Source: SHVO01 sp050250575
Lineage (GTDB): Bacteria > Pseudomonadota > Alphaproteobacteria > Rhodospirillales > Rhodospirillaceae
Length of the DNA: 64,000 nucleotides
Reading direction: 5' to 3'
Assembly (NCBI GenBank): GCA_050250575.1
Contig: JBFWOJ010000018.1
Location: 1-64,000 of the forward strand
Shown: one piece after another, positions 43,139 through 53,600 of the stretch
Position numbering within the stretch: the stretch's first letter is position 1
Layout of the letters: the number at the start of each line of letters is the position of its first letter
The notes under the pieces: generated by a model
What the model was told of the DNA's origin: nothing
Databases searched by the model: none
What the model saw: only the letters and a program-made list of their open reading frames with translations
Made by a program: the position numbers and the translations under genes

Positions 43139-46100
43139 ATGTCTCGATGGAGAAAAACATCTGCGCCGCGCGCAGGCCGGCAGCACTCCGCCACGCATTC
43201 CCAGTTCAAGATGTCGCGGCGTGCTTTCGTGGGCGGCGCTGGCGCGTCGGTAGTGCTGGGGCCTGAAGTTTTCGCCGCCGCGGCGCCGCCGGAGTTCGTC
43301 GATACCGGGACCGGTTTCAGACTCGAATATGACGGCCAAGGCTGGATCGTCGACCAGCGGCTGTTTGTTGGAAGCCCCAAAGCCCGCTTTAATAAGAAGA
43401 AACAGACGATGTCGCTGCGCAGCGCCACCTATCCGGGCACCTCGCTGCGTGCCGATTTCGATGCTGAACTCTTCGAGAGCGGCTCCGTCTGGATGATCAG
43501 GATTCTCTTTAAGAGCGCGCAGGCGCCGATCGAAGCACCGCTCTCCGAGTGGATGATCTCCGCGGTCCCACGGACGGGACTGGCGGCGAACATCAAGGAA
43601 ATCCGCATCGGTCGGTCGGCCCTGCGAGTCCCGAAAACCGCGCCGCGGCCTGACTTCACGATACGTGGGGACTTCCGGGTGACGCTTCGCCAAGGGCAAG
43701 CGCTCGGTCCCGTGCGATTCGACACCGAAGGGCTGCTGGGTCTTCCGATCGCCGTCGAATCAGCCGCGTTCATGCCCTCTGCCGCGGACGATCCGCGCAC
43801 TACGGTCACGCTCGAGGTTGCCGAGTGCGTTGGCTTGCGCGTCGGCGAGGTGGGCCGTGACGTGCGGATCACTGCCGACATGTGGGCGCCGTCGTTCAGG
43901 GTGCTCGCGAAGGGTAAGGGCTCTAAAGCTACTGCCAAGATTGATATTTGCGCCCCCGACGGCGTGATCGCCGTTCAGTCTCGCGGCGCGGGCCCGGCCG
44001 GCGCGCGCATCCAATTGGAGAAGCCCCAGTTCACCGCTGACACCGATGCCTGCCGACGCGACGTGCAGATCGTCGGGGAGGTTGCGCGGCGCGCTTTCGG
44101 CTTAGAGACGTCCGGATTCTCGGTGATGCTCCAGGGCAGTGGCGAGCGGGTCGACTATCGTTTCACCAACACACCGCTCGAGCGCATCACCTTCCGCTTG
44201 CCTTTGATCGGGGCGAGCGTGCCGATGTCCGACGCCGTCACCGCCGTCACCGCCGACATCATGTACCCGCCGACCAGCTGCGATATCGTCGTGCGCGATG
44301 ACTTCGTCGAGCCGCGGGTGCGAGACGATTGCGCAACGTCCATCTGGATCGGCGAGTCGAGTCAGCTCGATCTTCCGCTCGAATCGGGCGACGTCCGCGT
44401 GCGGCGCAGCCTCGACCTGTTCGATCTGCGCTTCAATTTCCTTCACTACGCCCTTCGTGTCCGGGGCGGCGAGACTCGCATCCGTCAGCGTTGGTCGCAC
44501 CCGGTCGGCTGCCCAGTGCAGAAAGTGGGAGATCATGCCGCGCCGCGGATCATCGTTCGCTTCCCGCCCCAGAGTATCCTCGAAGAGGCGTTCAAGCCGC
44601 CCAGCGATACAGCAACAACCACCAAGCCGGATCCGACAAACCATTGCTACGTGCCACATGAGCGGCATGAGGTCTCATCGGCGCTCGCAAAAACCCGCGT
44701 CGCCGGACCAACGCGGCTGGTGTTCGAAGACAAGTCGGCCGAAAGTGCATGGACCGACCGCCTCTTCACCGTCGATTTCCTCACCGAGTGGTCCGACCTT
44801 GCTTTCATTGTCAACCGCCGTGCACTGAGCCGGAAGGCGACGCTCGAGGACCAACTCCGGCTGGTCGGGATCGACCCAAAGACCTCGCGCGAGGATGCGC
44901 GGGTGAAAATAATCCAGTCGATTGGCACGCCGGCGGCTGACGAATCCTCCATCGAGGCGGTTTACCGCATGCTGATGTCGCCCGACGCCCAGGCGAAGTG
45001 GAAAAGCCGGCGGCGCCTGGACCCGCAAAGCCCCGAAATTTGGCATACCGATCTCGCCAATCCCGACGAAACCGCGATGCGCGTCTTGTATGCGCGCGAC
45101 ATGGATCTCGGGTTTCTCACCGGCAATGGCGTATCGTCCCTGCCCTCACAACTGTGGGCCAGTTCCCTCAGCGCAGACGACCGCCGCCAGCTCGCGGCGC
45201 TCACATCATTCTATGGCTTGGCCGCGCTGCGCCGGCTGGTCCAAAACGCCAGCGCGGGCACCTGGGGCGATGATCCCAACGGCATGGTCTTCATGCCGCC
45301 GGGAAAGGACTTTTACGAGTATCTGACGAAGCCGGATGGCACCGATGTGCCCCAGGAAGCGGTGATGATGCCGAAACCGTTTTCCCGCGCCCGCCTCAGC
45401 CTGTCGCGCTCAGCGACCCTTGACGCCGCGTGGCATGGCGAGCCGGCGGCGGGTTACGACAACGGCCTCCGGCCTCCATTCTTCAAGCCCTCGTTCACGA
45501 TCGAGCGTTATCTCCATCGATTGCGGGAGGGCCGCGATGTCTTTGTCGAAGTCACCTACAAGGGCTTCCTCTTGCCGCTGGGTCATCGCGCCGCGCTGCT
45601 CAAGGTGACGCAACGCGAGATTCATCCGGCCGCGAACACGGACAAGACCGATCCCGTCGGCTACCTGATCCAGCACTACTACATCGTCTGCCGCAAACCG
45701 CTGAAGCATTACCCCGCCTACAATCAGCCGTTCCGCACACACGAGTTCTCGCCGAAGTCGATCGAGCTCTTGACCACGCAAACGCCCGATCTGGACGACC
45801 CGCGCTGGCCGGAAGGGGCGTTCGCGGATCCAAACCCAGCGGAATACAAGAAGGATGTGTGCCGCCCGCCTCCCGGTCCTGGTGGAGTGGTGGGCGTGTT
45901 CTGGCCCGTCCTGCTCCACGTCCCAGGTCACACGGGGACGGATCAGAAGGGCCGCGAGGTGATTTTCGAATACAAGGTCGATGGCGCCGATACCCCAGCG
46001 CGCTCGCCGCTGCTCTTTGTCGACAACGCCGCAGCGCACGACCCGGACGTCATGAAAATGGTCGTCCAGTATTATAACGACAAGATCATCACTTCGCCCG

Positions 46101-49100
46101 ATTTCTCGCTTTTGCGGCCGCTCGCTTATCCCGATACCTTGCGCATCATGGACCATCAGGGTGTGCCGCGCCGGTATGCCGCCGAGACTAAGGCCGGTGA
46201 GTGTACCTTCGAGACCACGTCCTGGCTCATGAGTGTGCGCGGCCGCGTCCTGCCCGAACGCGGCACGGCCACCGGCGGCGGTCCTGTTCCTGTGCACGAG
46301 GTCGAAGACTTCCGCATGGACGCCTTCATGGAAGGCAAGGATCAGCCGCCATTCTACCCGGTGATGAGCAAGGCCGCGGTCTCGATCGAGCCGATCAATC
46401 GTCTTATCGGCGACCGCCAGAAGATGATCGAGGTCGCCTTCAACCCCACCTACGTGCGCGAGGGGTTTGATCCCGGGCGCAATCCCTCGGAGATCTATCT
46501 TGATCTGCTCGCACCCATCATCCATCTCGATGTCGCCGCGAATGGCCGGTCGACCGGCGGCGTCGCCAAGCCGAACATCGCCCTCGCGGCGTTGTCGCGG
46601 CGCAACGGTCCCATGGGCGGCCGTGCCGGGCCGCCGCGTCCGAACCCGCAAAACCGTTCGCTGCCTTTGGCGCGCAATGTGACGTCGCGCAAGCAGCTCG
46701 TCCTGGGCGGGAACCATACGCGCAGCGCATCCGTCCAAAGCGCCATGGCGGGATCCTTCGACCCGATGGAAGCCTTCGGGAGCGCACTCAACGAGGCGAA
46801 GCTACTTGGTATCATCCCCCTCAAAGACATTCTGAAAGTGGTTGCCGTCGGCCTCGCGCCGAAGCTCAAGGAAAAAACTCAATATCTCACCGGCTTGGCC
46901 GACGACACAGAGGCGGCATTTGCAAAGGGGCTGAAGGCCGCTGGTCAGGCCGTGCGGGATTTCGTTCAGGCCGAAATGACGCAACTTGACGACGGCCTTC
47001 GCAAGATGGCTGGTGGCCAATCCAGTGCCGCCGAGATGTATCCGGAGCTGTGGACCAGCTTCAAAGCTGTGGTCGCCGCAGCCCATACGGCAGCGGATTT
47101 GAAGGAGAATCCACCGCCGTCATTCGTCGAACTTTTCGCACTTGCCGACAACATCAATGCCGCCGTTCGGGACGCCATTGCCGAGGTGCGCAAATTTGCC
47201 GAAGACCCGATGCCCGGCAACCTCGCCGACGCGGTCCAACAGATCCAAGTCATCTGGAAGTCGCTTCGCGATGTGACCAGCGACCCGTTTGCGGCGTTCC
47301 GCACCTACTTCGAGAACTTCCTCGGTAAGCAAGGTGTGCTCACAACGGTCTGCGATTTTGCCATAACGGCCGGCCTGTTCGAGCAGATCTTCGGTCCGGC
47401 GGAGGTCGAGGGCGGTCCCGGCGGTATCGACTATTTCCTCGAACTGGCGCCGGTCGATACCTCCGTTTCGCCCAACGCGGCTGCCGCCAGACACGAGCAA
47501 TGGCATGCCGCCTGCCGCCGGTTCTTGCGCAATCCGAAGGACGTGATGCCGCGTCTCGAGCGCGCGGTGTTCTATCCCACGATTGGCGGTCCGCTGGCCC
47601 GGGCGGTCGAAACTCTGAAAGCGCTGAAGGCCGATGCTGACAAGCAGGTCTCGGTCTCGCGCCGTCAGCTCGCCGAAAAGATCGTCACGGTCCTGCGCCA
47701 GGGCGAAGCAGCAGTCGAGGCGGAAGCCTTGGCGTTTGCTGGCGCCGCCGTCTCCGAGCTCATCGATGCCATGCTCCTCGGTGCGACGAGCGAGAGTCCG
47801 CCAAATGTCGAGGCGGTAGTGAAAGCCATCAAGGGCGATCTCGGAAAGATCGTCGAAAAGCTGAAGACCGACCTTGCTGCAGCGACCACTAAGGCGGCGG
47901 AACGGGAGGCTGAATATCGCAATGCGGCGGATGCGGCGCTGGCCGGCACCGATGCCAACATGTATGAGCTCTATTACAAGGAGGTCGCGAAGGCCAACGT
48001 TCAGGCGCTCCGGATCGAGGCCTTCACCCGGCTCCTCAACCTTATGGCGAAGCCGGATAATCTCGAAAAAATATCGACAGAACTCGAAAGAGCCTTGCGC
48101 GCGCTTGTGGATCAGGCCGTACGCGATGCCCAAGCCGCCGCGGTTGCCTTTGCGAAAACGCAGGCCGAAGGCTTTGCCAAGCGTATCACCGCCGTCGGCC
48201 AGGCGCTGGTCGAACACGCGAGCGCCTCCGGTTTCCTCGCCGAGACTGCCGATCTCATCAATCAACTTGCCGGCGGGTGCGAAGCCTTCTCGGCAAAGCT
48301 TCTCGCTTTCGCGGCGTGGATCACCGGCGGCGCAGTACGCGATCTTCAGGCCGCCGGTCAGGCCGTGCTACGCATCGACCAGAAATTCACCGAATTCGCG
48401 TTGACGGTTGAAGGTCTAACGCAAGTGCCCGAGGGTGTTCGCGCCGGCCTGTCGCAGGCTGTTTCCGCAGCCATGACGCCGGTTCAGCGCCTCGGCGCGG
48501 TGTACGAAAAACTTGTTCGCGCCCATCAGGCGGTCGTCAATCATAAGCCGGCGAACGTCTGTATAGACGCCGCCGCTTTCCTTGGCCCCACCGCGCAGGC
48601 GCTCGAGCTTCGGCGCGCGCTTCTCGACACCACGGCGGCTGCGGTCGCGGCGCTCGCCGATATCCGCAGGGTGATCGCGCAGTCGCCGCAGTTGGCGACC
48701 GCAATCGTCAATGCGGCGGTGCTGGACCTCGCAAGTGAGCTGATTCAACTCCTCGACGACGTTTCTATCGTTCGCAGGCTTGCCGCGACCCTTACGCCGC
48801 CGGCGCTGGCGGAAGCCGCCGCGCCGTTCAACACTATCGTCACGGAGTTCGACCTCAACACCAACTTCGCGGAAGAGCTTCGCGTCATGCGCGAGGAAGC
48901 GGCGCGGCTGACGGACGATCTTGACAGTTTGAAAAAGAACGTTGCGGCGGACGTCGCCAATATTGTCCTGGCGACCGACCACATGCGCCGATTGACCGAC
49001 TTTGCTGCCAAGCAGGAGAAGCGCCTGGCCGCGGTCATCCTGCAAGCCTCTCTTGCCGCGGACGGGCTTGTCACCGAAGCAAAGAATAGGGCCGCCGATA

Positions 49101-50629
49101 CGCTGCTGGCGATGGGCGCCGCGCTCACGCGCATTCACGACGATGCTATCAAGGTGGTGACTACGCTGCGCGACGGGATCGACAAGTTGCCGGCCTTGCA
49201 GCTCGTCCTGTCGCCGAAGGTCAAAGTTGGGCTGAACGCGACCCTGGACGCGCTGACGGTGGATCGCGGCTTGGTGGATGGCCTCACCGCGGATGGCAAA
49301 GCCAAGAATTTCGGCCGCGCGCGGGATCTCATGCGCGCCTGGCGCCAGGGCCCGCCCGCCCTGGTCACCGCTCTCGCGTTCGTCGAATCCATCGTCAACG
49401 CTGTCGCCACCGGCAACATCCGCGCACTGATCGATGTCGATGCAATCGAAAGGCAACTGCGCGCGGAGATAGAGAAGCTTATCCCCGCGAAGATTTCGCT
49501 CACCTATGACTTCGACGCGGAGCTTCCGGGCTATCCCAGCGGTAACGAGGTGTTCGCCATCTCCGACCGCACGAGTAGCCCCGACGGTAGCGGCCCGCTG
49601 ATCAACGACCTTGTAATCAACACCAGGATTGAGATCGACGTCATCAAACAGACACGCACGGTCTCCGCCGAAGGCCGGATACGTCCTTTCAAAGTTCATC
49701 TTCTTGGCAACTCGCCCGATCTCGTCACCATCCTGTTCAAGGGGGCCCACTTCACCGCTGCCCCCGGGAAGAACCCGGATTTTGTTGCCGACATCGAGCG
49801 GGTCGAGATCGGAAAGGCGCTCAGTTTCCTGTCTGCTTTGGCTAGCCTTACCTCTGGGGGCGGGGGCAACAAGGCAGCGAACGGATTTTATTACGAATAT
49901 CGTCTGCTGCCCCCCGAGGTCGAAGTCGGATACCGTTTCAATAAGCCCTATCTCGTGCTCGGCGCGCTGGTTTTCCAGAACATTGGCTTTGCGGTTTCGG
50001 CGCACCTTCCGTTTGACAACCGCAACGCCGAGTTTCGTGTCTCATTCGCGACCCGCGAACGGCCTCTGCTGATTTCATGTGGCGTATGGGGAGGTGGCGG
50101 CTTCGTGGGCATCCGCGCCGACGCTCGGGGCGTCCTGGCGTTTGAAATTCAGCTCGAATATGGCGCCGTTGTAGGTGTCTCGTTCGGCCCCCTCGATGGT
50201 TCAGGAAGGTGCTGTGCAGGCTTGTATATGCTGTCTTACAAGGGTGGCGGCCGCCGCTTCGAAGGGTTTGTCAACGCCGTTGGTGAAGGGCACGTCGCCT
50301 GCTTCGGCGCTTCCTTTCTGCTCGAAGTGCGGACGGTACAGACCGAACGCAGCTCAATGCAAGGTTCATCCACCTACGGCTTTAGTTTTGATCTCGGCTT
50401 GACCTCTTACTCCTACAGCGTCACCGCGCAATACGAGACCCAGGGGGGCGGCAACGGCGCCAGAAAGATGAGGCCGCAGGGGATTGCGCGGGATTCGTCA
50501 CGCGCGGCCGCCGCGTCTGGAGGAAAAATCCCCTCCGCTAGTGGACCTGTCATCCGCAACAATCTGCCGAGCAAACACCACGATTGGCGCGCCTATGCCA
50601 CGCGCGTGCGCATCCATCGGAAAGCATGA
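43139..50629 (+). CDS. Giant 2,496-residue protein, Tat-like N-terminus, long helical core; unknown function
   Basis: No family recognised. From ATG 43139 the N-terminus is basic and contains MSRRAFVGGAGASVVLG (about residues 25-41) then an Ala-rich stretch, a twin-arginine-type export signal; an internal ATG 43211 would put it at the very N-terminus but has no ribosome binding site. Residues about 50-1150 are beta-rich with several Trp/Tyr-rich segments. Residues about 1200-2115 are Ala/Leu/Glu/Lys-rich helix with long coiled-coil stretches. The C-terminal 380 residues are again beta-rich and include GVWGGGGFVGIRADARGV. It is first in a four-gene unit; the next start lies one base after its stop. 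Confidence 0.9.
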   Translation: MSRWRKTSAPRAGRQHSATHSQFKMSRRAFVGGAGASVVLGPEVFAAAAPPEFVDTGTGFRLEYDGQGWIVDQRLFVGSPKARFNKKKQTMSLRSATYPGTSLRADFDAELFESGSVWMIRILFKSAQAPIEAPLSEWMISAVPRTGLAANIKEIRIGRSALRVPKTAPRPDFTIRGDFRVTLRQGQALGPVRFDTEGLLGLPIAVESAAFMPSAADDPRTTVTLEVAECVGLRVGEVGRDVRITADMWAPSFRVLAKGKGSKATAKIDICAPDGVIAVQSRGAGPAGARIQLEKPQFTADTDACRRDVQIVGEVARRAFGLETSGFSVMLQGSGERVDYRFTNTPLERITFRLPLIGASVPMSDAVTAVTADIMYPPTSCDIVVRDDFVEPRVRDDCATSIWIGESSQLDLPLESGDVRVRRSLDLFDLRFNFLHYALRVRGGETRIRQRWSHPVGCPVQKVGDHAAPRIIVRFPPQSILEEAFKPPSDTATTTKPDPTNHCYVPHERHEVSSALAKTRVAGPTRLVFEDKSAESAWTDRLFTVDFLTEWSDLAFIVNRRALSRKATLEDQLRLVGIDPKTSREDARVKIIQSIGTPAADESSIEAVYRMLMSPDAQAKWKSRRRLDPQSPEIWHTDLANPDETAMRVLYARDMDLGFLTGNGVSSLPSQLWASSLSADDRRQLAALTSFYGLAALRRLVQNASAGTWGDDPNGMVFMPPGKDFYEYLTKPDGTDVPQEAVMMPKPFSRARLSLSRSATLDAAWHGEPAAGYDNGLRPPFFKPSFTIERYLHRLREGRDVFVEVTYKGFLLPLGHRAALLKVTQREIHPAANTDKTDPVGYLIQHYYIVCRKPLKHYPAYNQPFRTHEFSPKSIELLTTQTPDLDDPRWPEGAFADPNPAEYKKDVCRPPPGPGGVVGVFWPVLLHVPGHTGTDQKGREVIFEYKVDGADTPARSPLLFVDNAAAHDPDVMKMVVQYYNDKIITSPDFSLLRPLAYPDTLRIMDHQGVPRRYAAETKAGECTFETTSWLMSVRGRVLPERGTATGGGPVPVHEVEDFRMDAFMEGKDQPPFYPVMSKAAVSIEPINRLIGDRQKMIEVAFNPTYVREGFDPGRNPSEIYLDLLAPIIHLDVAANGRSTGGVAKPNIALAALSRRNGPMGGRAGPPRPNPQNRSLPLARNVTSRKQLVLGGNHTRSASVQSAMAGSFDPMEAFGSALNEAKLLGIIPLKDILKVVAVGLAPKLKEKTQYLTGLADDTEAAFAKGLKAAGQAVRDFVQAEMTQLDDGLRKMAGGQSSAAEMYPELWTSFKAVVAAAHTAADLKENPPPSFVELFALADNINAAVRDAIAEVRKFAEDPMPGNLADAVQQIQVIWKSLRDVTSDPFAAFRTYFENFLGKQGVLTTVCDFAITAGLFEQIFGPAEVEGGPGGIDYFLELAPVDTSVSPNAAAARHEQWHAACRRFLRNPKDVMPRLERAVFYPTIGGPLARAVETLKALKADADKQVSVSRRQLAEKIVTVLRQGEAAVEAEALAFAGAAVSELIDAMLLGATSESPPNVEAVVKAIKGDLGKIVEKLKTDLAAATTKAAEREAEYRNAADAALAGTDANMYELYYKEVAKANVQALRIEAFTRLLNLMAKPDNLEKISTELERALRALVDQAVRDAQAAAVAFAKTQAEGFAKRITAVGQALVEHASASGFLAETADLINQLAGGCEAFSAKLLAFAAWITGGAVRDLQAAGQAVLRIDQKFTEFALTVEGLTQVPEGVRAGLSQAVSAAMTPVQRLGAVYEKLVRAHQAVVNHKPANVCIDAAAFLGPTAQALELRRALLDTTAAAVAALADIRRVIAQSPQLATAIVNAAVLDLASELIQLLDDVSIVRRLAATLTPPALAEAAAPFNTIVTEFDLNTNFAEELRVMREEAARLTDDLDSLKKNVAADVANIVLATDHMRRLTDFAAKQEKRLAAVILQASLAADGLVTEAKNRAADTLLAMGAALTRIHDDAIKVVTTLRDGIDKLPALQLVLSPKVKVGLNATLDALTVDRGLVDGLTADGKAKNFGRARDLMRAWRQGPPALVTALAFVESIVNAVATGNIRALIDVDAIERQLRAEIEKLIPAKISLTYDFDAELPGYPSGNEVFAISDRTSSPDGSGPLINDLVINTRIEIDVIKQTRTVSAEGRIRPFKVHLLGNSPDLVTILFKGAHFTAAPGKNPDFVADIERVEIGKALSFLSALASLTSGGGGNKAANGFYYEYRLLPPEVEVGYRFNKPYLVLGALVFQNIGFAVSAHLPFDNRNAEFRVSFATRERPLLISCGVWGGGGFVGIRADARGVLAFEIQLEYGAVVGVSFGPLDGSGRCCAGLYMLSYKGGGRRFEGFVNAVGEGHVACFGASFLLEVRTVQTERSSMQGSSTYGFSFDLGLTSYSYSVTAQYETQGGGNGARKMRPQGIARDSSRAAAASGGKIPSASGPVIRNNLPSKHHDWRAYATRVRIHRKA

Positions 50630-50630
50630 C

Positions 50631-53600
50631 ATGCCCCTAGCAACAAATCTTTTCTGTCTACCGCTCGCCGACGGCATGAAGTCGGACGGCACCCTTCGCA
50701 TCAGCATCATGGTGATGCCTGAGCCGTCGGCGTCCGGAGCATTCCACATGGACAACGAGGCATTGCCGAGCGCCGTCCGCACGGCGGGTACTCCTACAAT
50801 TTATGTCTTCGACCGCAATGGCGACCGTATGCCAGTGAAAGGCGTCGTCATTCACGACAACTGGCCGCACAATACCGTCGAAAAAGCCGATGCTCTGTGG
50901 CTTAGGCTCTTCCCTAAAGCCAAGGCTCAGGATCTCTGGGACACGCTTGTGGGGACTGCGTCGGCCGGCGCGCACATTTTAAATCGCAATGACGCAGCCG
51001 CGCGCGGCTTTGTCCTCGCAGGAAAACACGCGGTTTCCGTCCGCGGCGGCCGGCACTATGACCACGCCGGTATCAGTCGGGATCTCGAAGAGGTCAGGGT
51101 GGCCGATAGCGCCTGGCGTCTCGGCGTCGTCGCGGCGGCGTGCCATCTTCAGGAATTGCAGACTCAAAAAGGCGCCAACCAAGATACGCTCAACGGACTA
51201 ACGTCGTTGCCGGCCGTTGCCTCCGCGGCTGCTGCGCCGTTCCGCGATGTCGGCCTGATCTTCCGCCGCGCCATTGCGCCGCTGTTCGAGTTCGCGGAAC
51301 GCCGGTTCGACTCCATGGCGCGGGTCGCGCACTTCGTTGCGCCGAGTGTGGAAGATGCGTCGCGCACGTTGTTGTTTGCCGATCTGGACAAGGCGTCCAA
51401 GGCCGCGATCAATGTTGACCGAACCTCACGGCGCCTCGAGGCCGACTACCCCGCGCTTTTCGGCAGCCTGCAGCGAACGCTGGCGGAGACGAAACGACCG
51501 AACGTCCTGACATCATTGTCGCTTACGCCGAACAGTCTTAAGGCGGCGACACCTCATTTTGCCAAAAAGCTGCTGGCCCACGGCGAGGCAAATCCGATCG
51601 AGCAGAAGCAGTCGCACGAGCGCGATGTCAAGGTTACCGACAAATATGAGCAGGTCCGCCGTAAGCTGGCCGGGATACGCTCGTTTCCCACGGTCGCCAA
51701 GTTTCTCGGCATGATTGTCGATGTTGAGATATCGGCCGCGGACGCGGCAAGTTTCCCCGCCAGCGGATTCATCGGCGCCACGTTCGGTACCACCCGGCCG
51801 CCCGATATGGGTTCCGCGCGCGAACTTACAGCCTTCGCTCTCGATCGCGCGCAAGGAATGTTTTACGTCCGCGAAAATCCGCGGTCGGCCGAAGACGGAA
51901 ATCCCCTGTTGAATTTCTATAGCAATGACTATCCGTTGCAACGCGGTCTGGCGGTTGGATCGCAATTCACCGTCGGTTCCGACGATCCGGTGATGCATCT
52001 TTATTCAACCGCGCAGCAGATGATGTCCGAGAGCGAGGCCCTTGCCAACGGCGCCCTGCCGCAGAGTCTGTCTTCGAAGCTTCCCGAGGTGCAGAACCGC
52101 GGGCTCCATGTGCTTTATCGCGAGGCCTTCTTTCAGTCGAGCGCCTTCGCCCAGCGCGCGGTCGAGAACGTCATTCGTCGCACGAAAGGCGAGACGATTT
52201 ATCACTATGCCGAGGATCTCATCATTGGCGTGAGGCCCGACGTTCGGCGCACGCGTACGCCCGCCGCGCCAGCTCGCTCCGAGGCAGCGAGTGCCACGCC
52301 AGTGGCCGACGAGTTCCTGCCGCTGATGATCCGTACCTTGTCGTTTCACGACATCCGCAGCGCTTATGGGCGCAATCCCGACGTGGATGACGGCTGGCAT
52401 CCCTATCCCGAGTTCCAGGATCGCGATCACGGCGTCGCTCGCGCGCTTCCGAAGCTGGTTCCCAACGGAACTGACAAACAGCTTTCGCCGGCGCAGACCG
52501 TCCTCACCTGGATGGGTGATCCTCTGGGCGTGCCGGCACCGCAGATCGATAAGGACGGAAACGAAATATACGAAGTGCCTGCCTCTGCCGACGACTTCGA
52601 TCTCGGCCACACCTACGACGTCCCGATCAGTCTGCTGCCCCCGCCGGTTCTGCGGGTCGGCGACTCATACGAGTTTGGCATGCGCGCCGTCATGCCCCAC
52701 GGCGGCGACATCGGGTTCGACAAGGCGGTCGATCTCTATGATAAGACGGCGCAGGCGCCTTTTGCAGGGGAAGGCTTTGCGACGGCAGCGTTCCCCTTCC
52801 TTTATCAGGGCGACCTGAAGTCCCCTATCGTCCTTCTGCCGCACAACGATCCCTTCCTCAATCCCGCGATCAAAGCGCCGCCGCTGGCGCGTGACGACCG
52901 CATCGTGCTGCGCAGCGGATCATCGGGCCAAACGAACTACATTCGGCGCATCCTTGTTCCGCCCAAGGTCAATCCGGATGTCGCCGAGCAATTCGGTCTT
53001 TTTGATCCGTACACAGACACAGACGATGTTAGCCCGCCCAGCGCCTTTCTTGCTTATCAGCGGGTCGAGGGGACCGGCGCGTTTCCCGACGTCGCAAATC
53101 ACGCGATCCAAACCAATGTAAATCGCAGCCCCGTCGCCGGTGGCGTGCTTGCCGTGGCCAAGCCGACCAAAGCGGAAATACCCGCCTATTACCCGCATCC
53201 TTTGTCGCGCACCGCGATGATGCTGTTCGAACGCAATCTTCGCGTTCCGACGCCCTACACCGACCAACCGGTCGAGATGAGTTTCTGGAACGCGGACGAG
53301 ACACCTTTCAACGCGCGCCCGGTGGTTCTGGACTTTTACGCCAACAAAGATGTCAAGGGCGCGGAGGTACAGGCCGGCTTTTCCACAACTCTTGGGGGCA
53401 AGGGGACGCCGCCGGTCACCGCTCACGTCATCAATGTTGCGCCGGCCGAATTTGCGACTCTCTGGTACTGGGTACCGGACGCCAACGAAACCATAACGAA
53501 ACGCGCGCGCACGCGCGCGATCGTCAGTCGGCTTGGCAAGGTGTTGGCTTCGAGCGCACACACAATCGCTTTAGCTAAGAATCTTGGCTTCGATTCCGAG

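Noticed and set aside
48416..50005. A 529-codon minus-strand frame inside the giant gene
   Set aside because: It mirrors the coiled-coil codon pattern of the plus strand; no ribosome binding site or domain.
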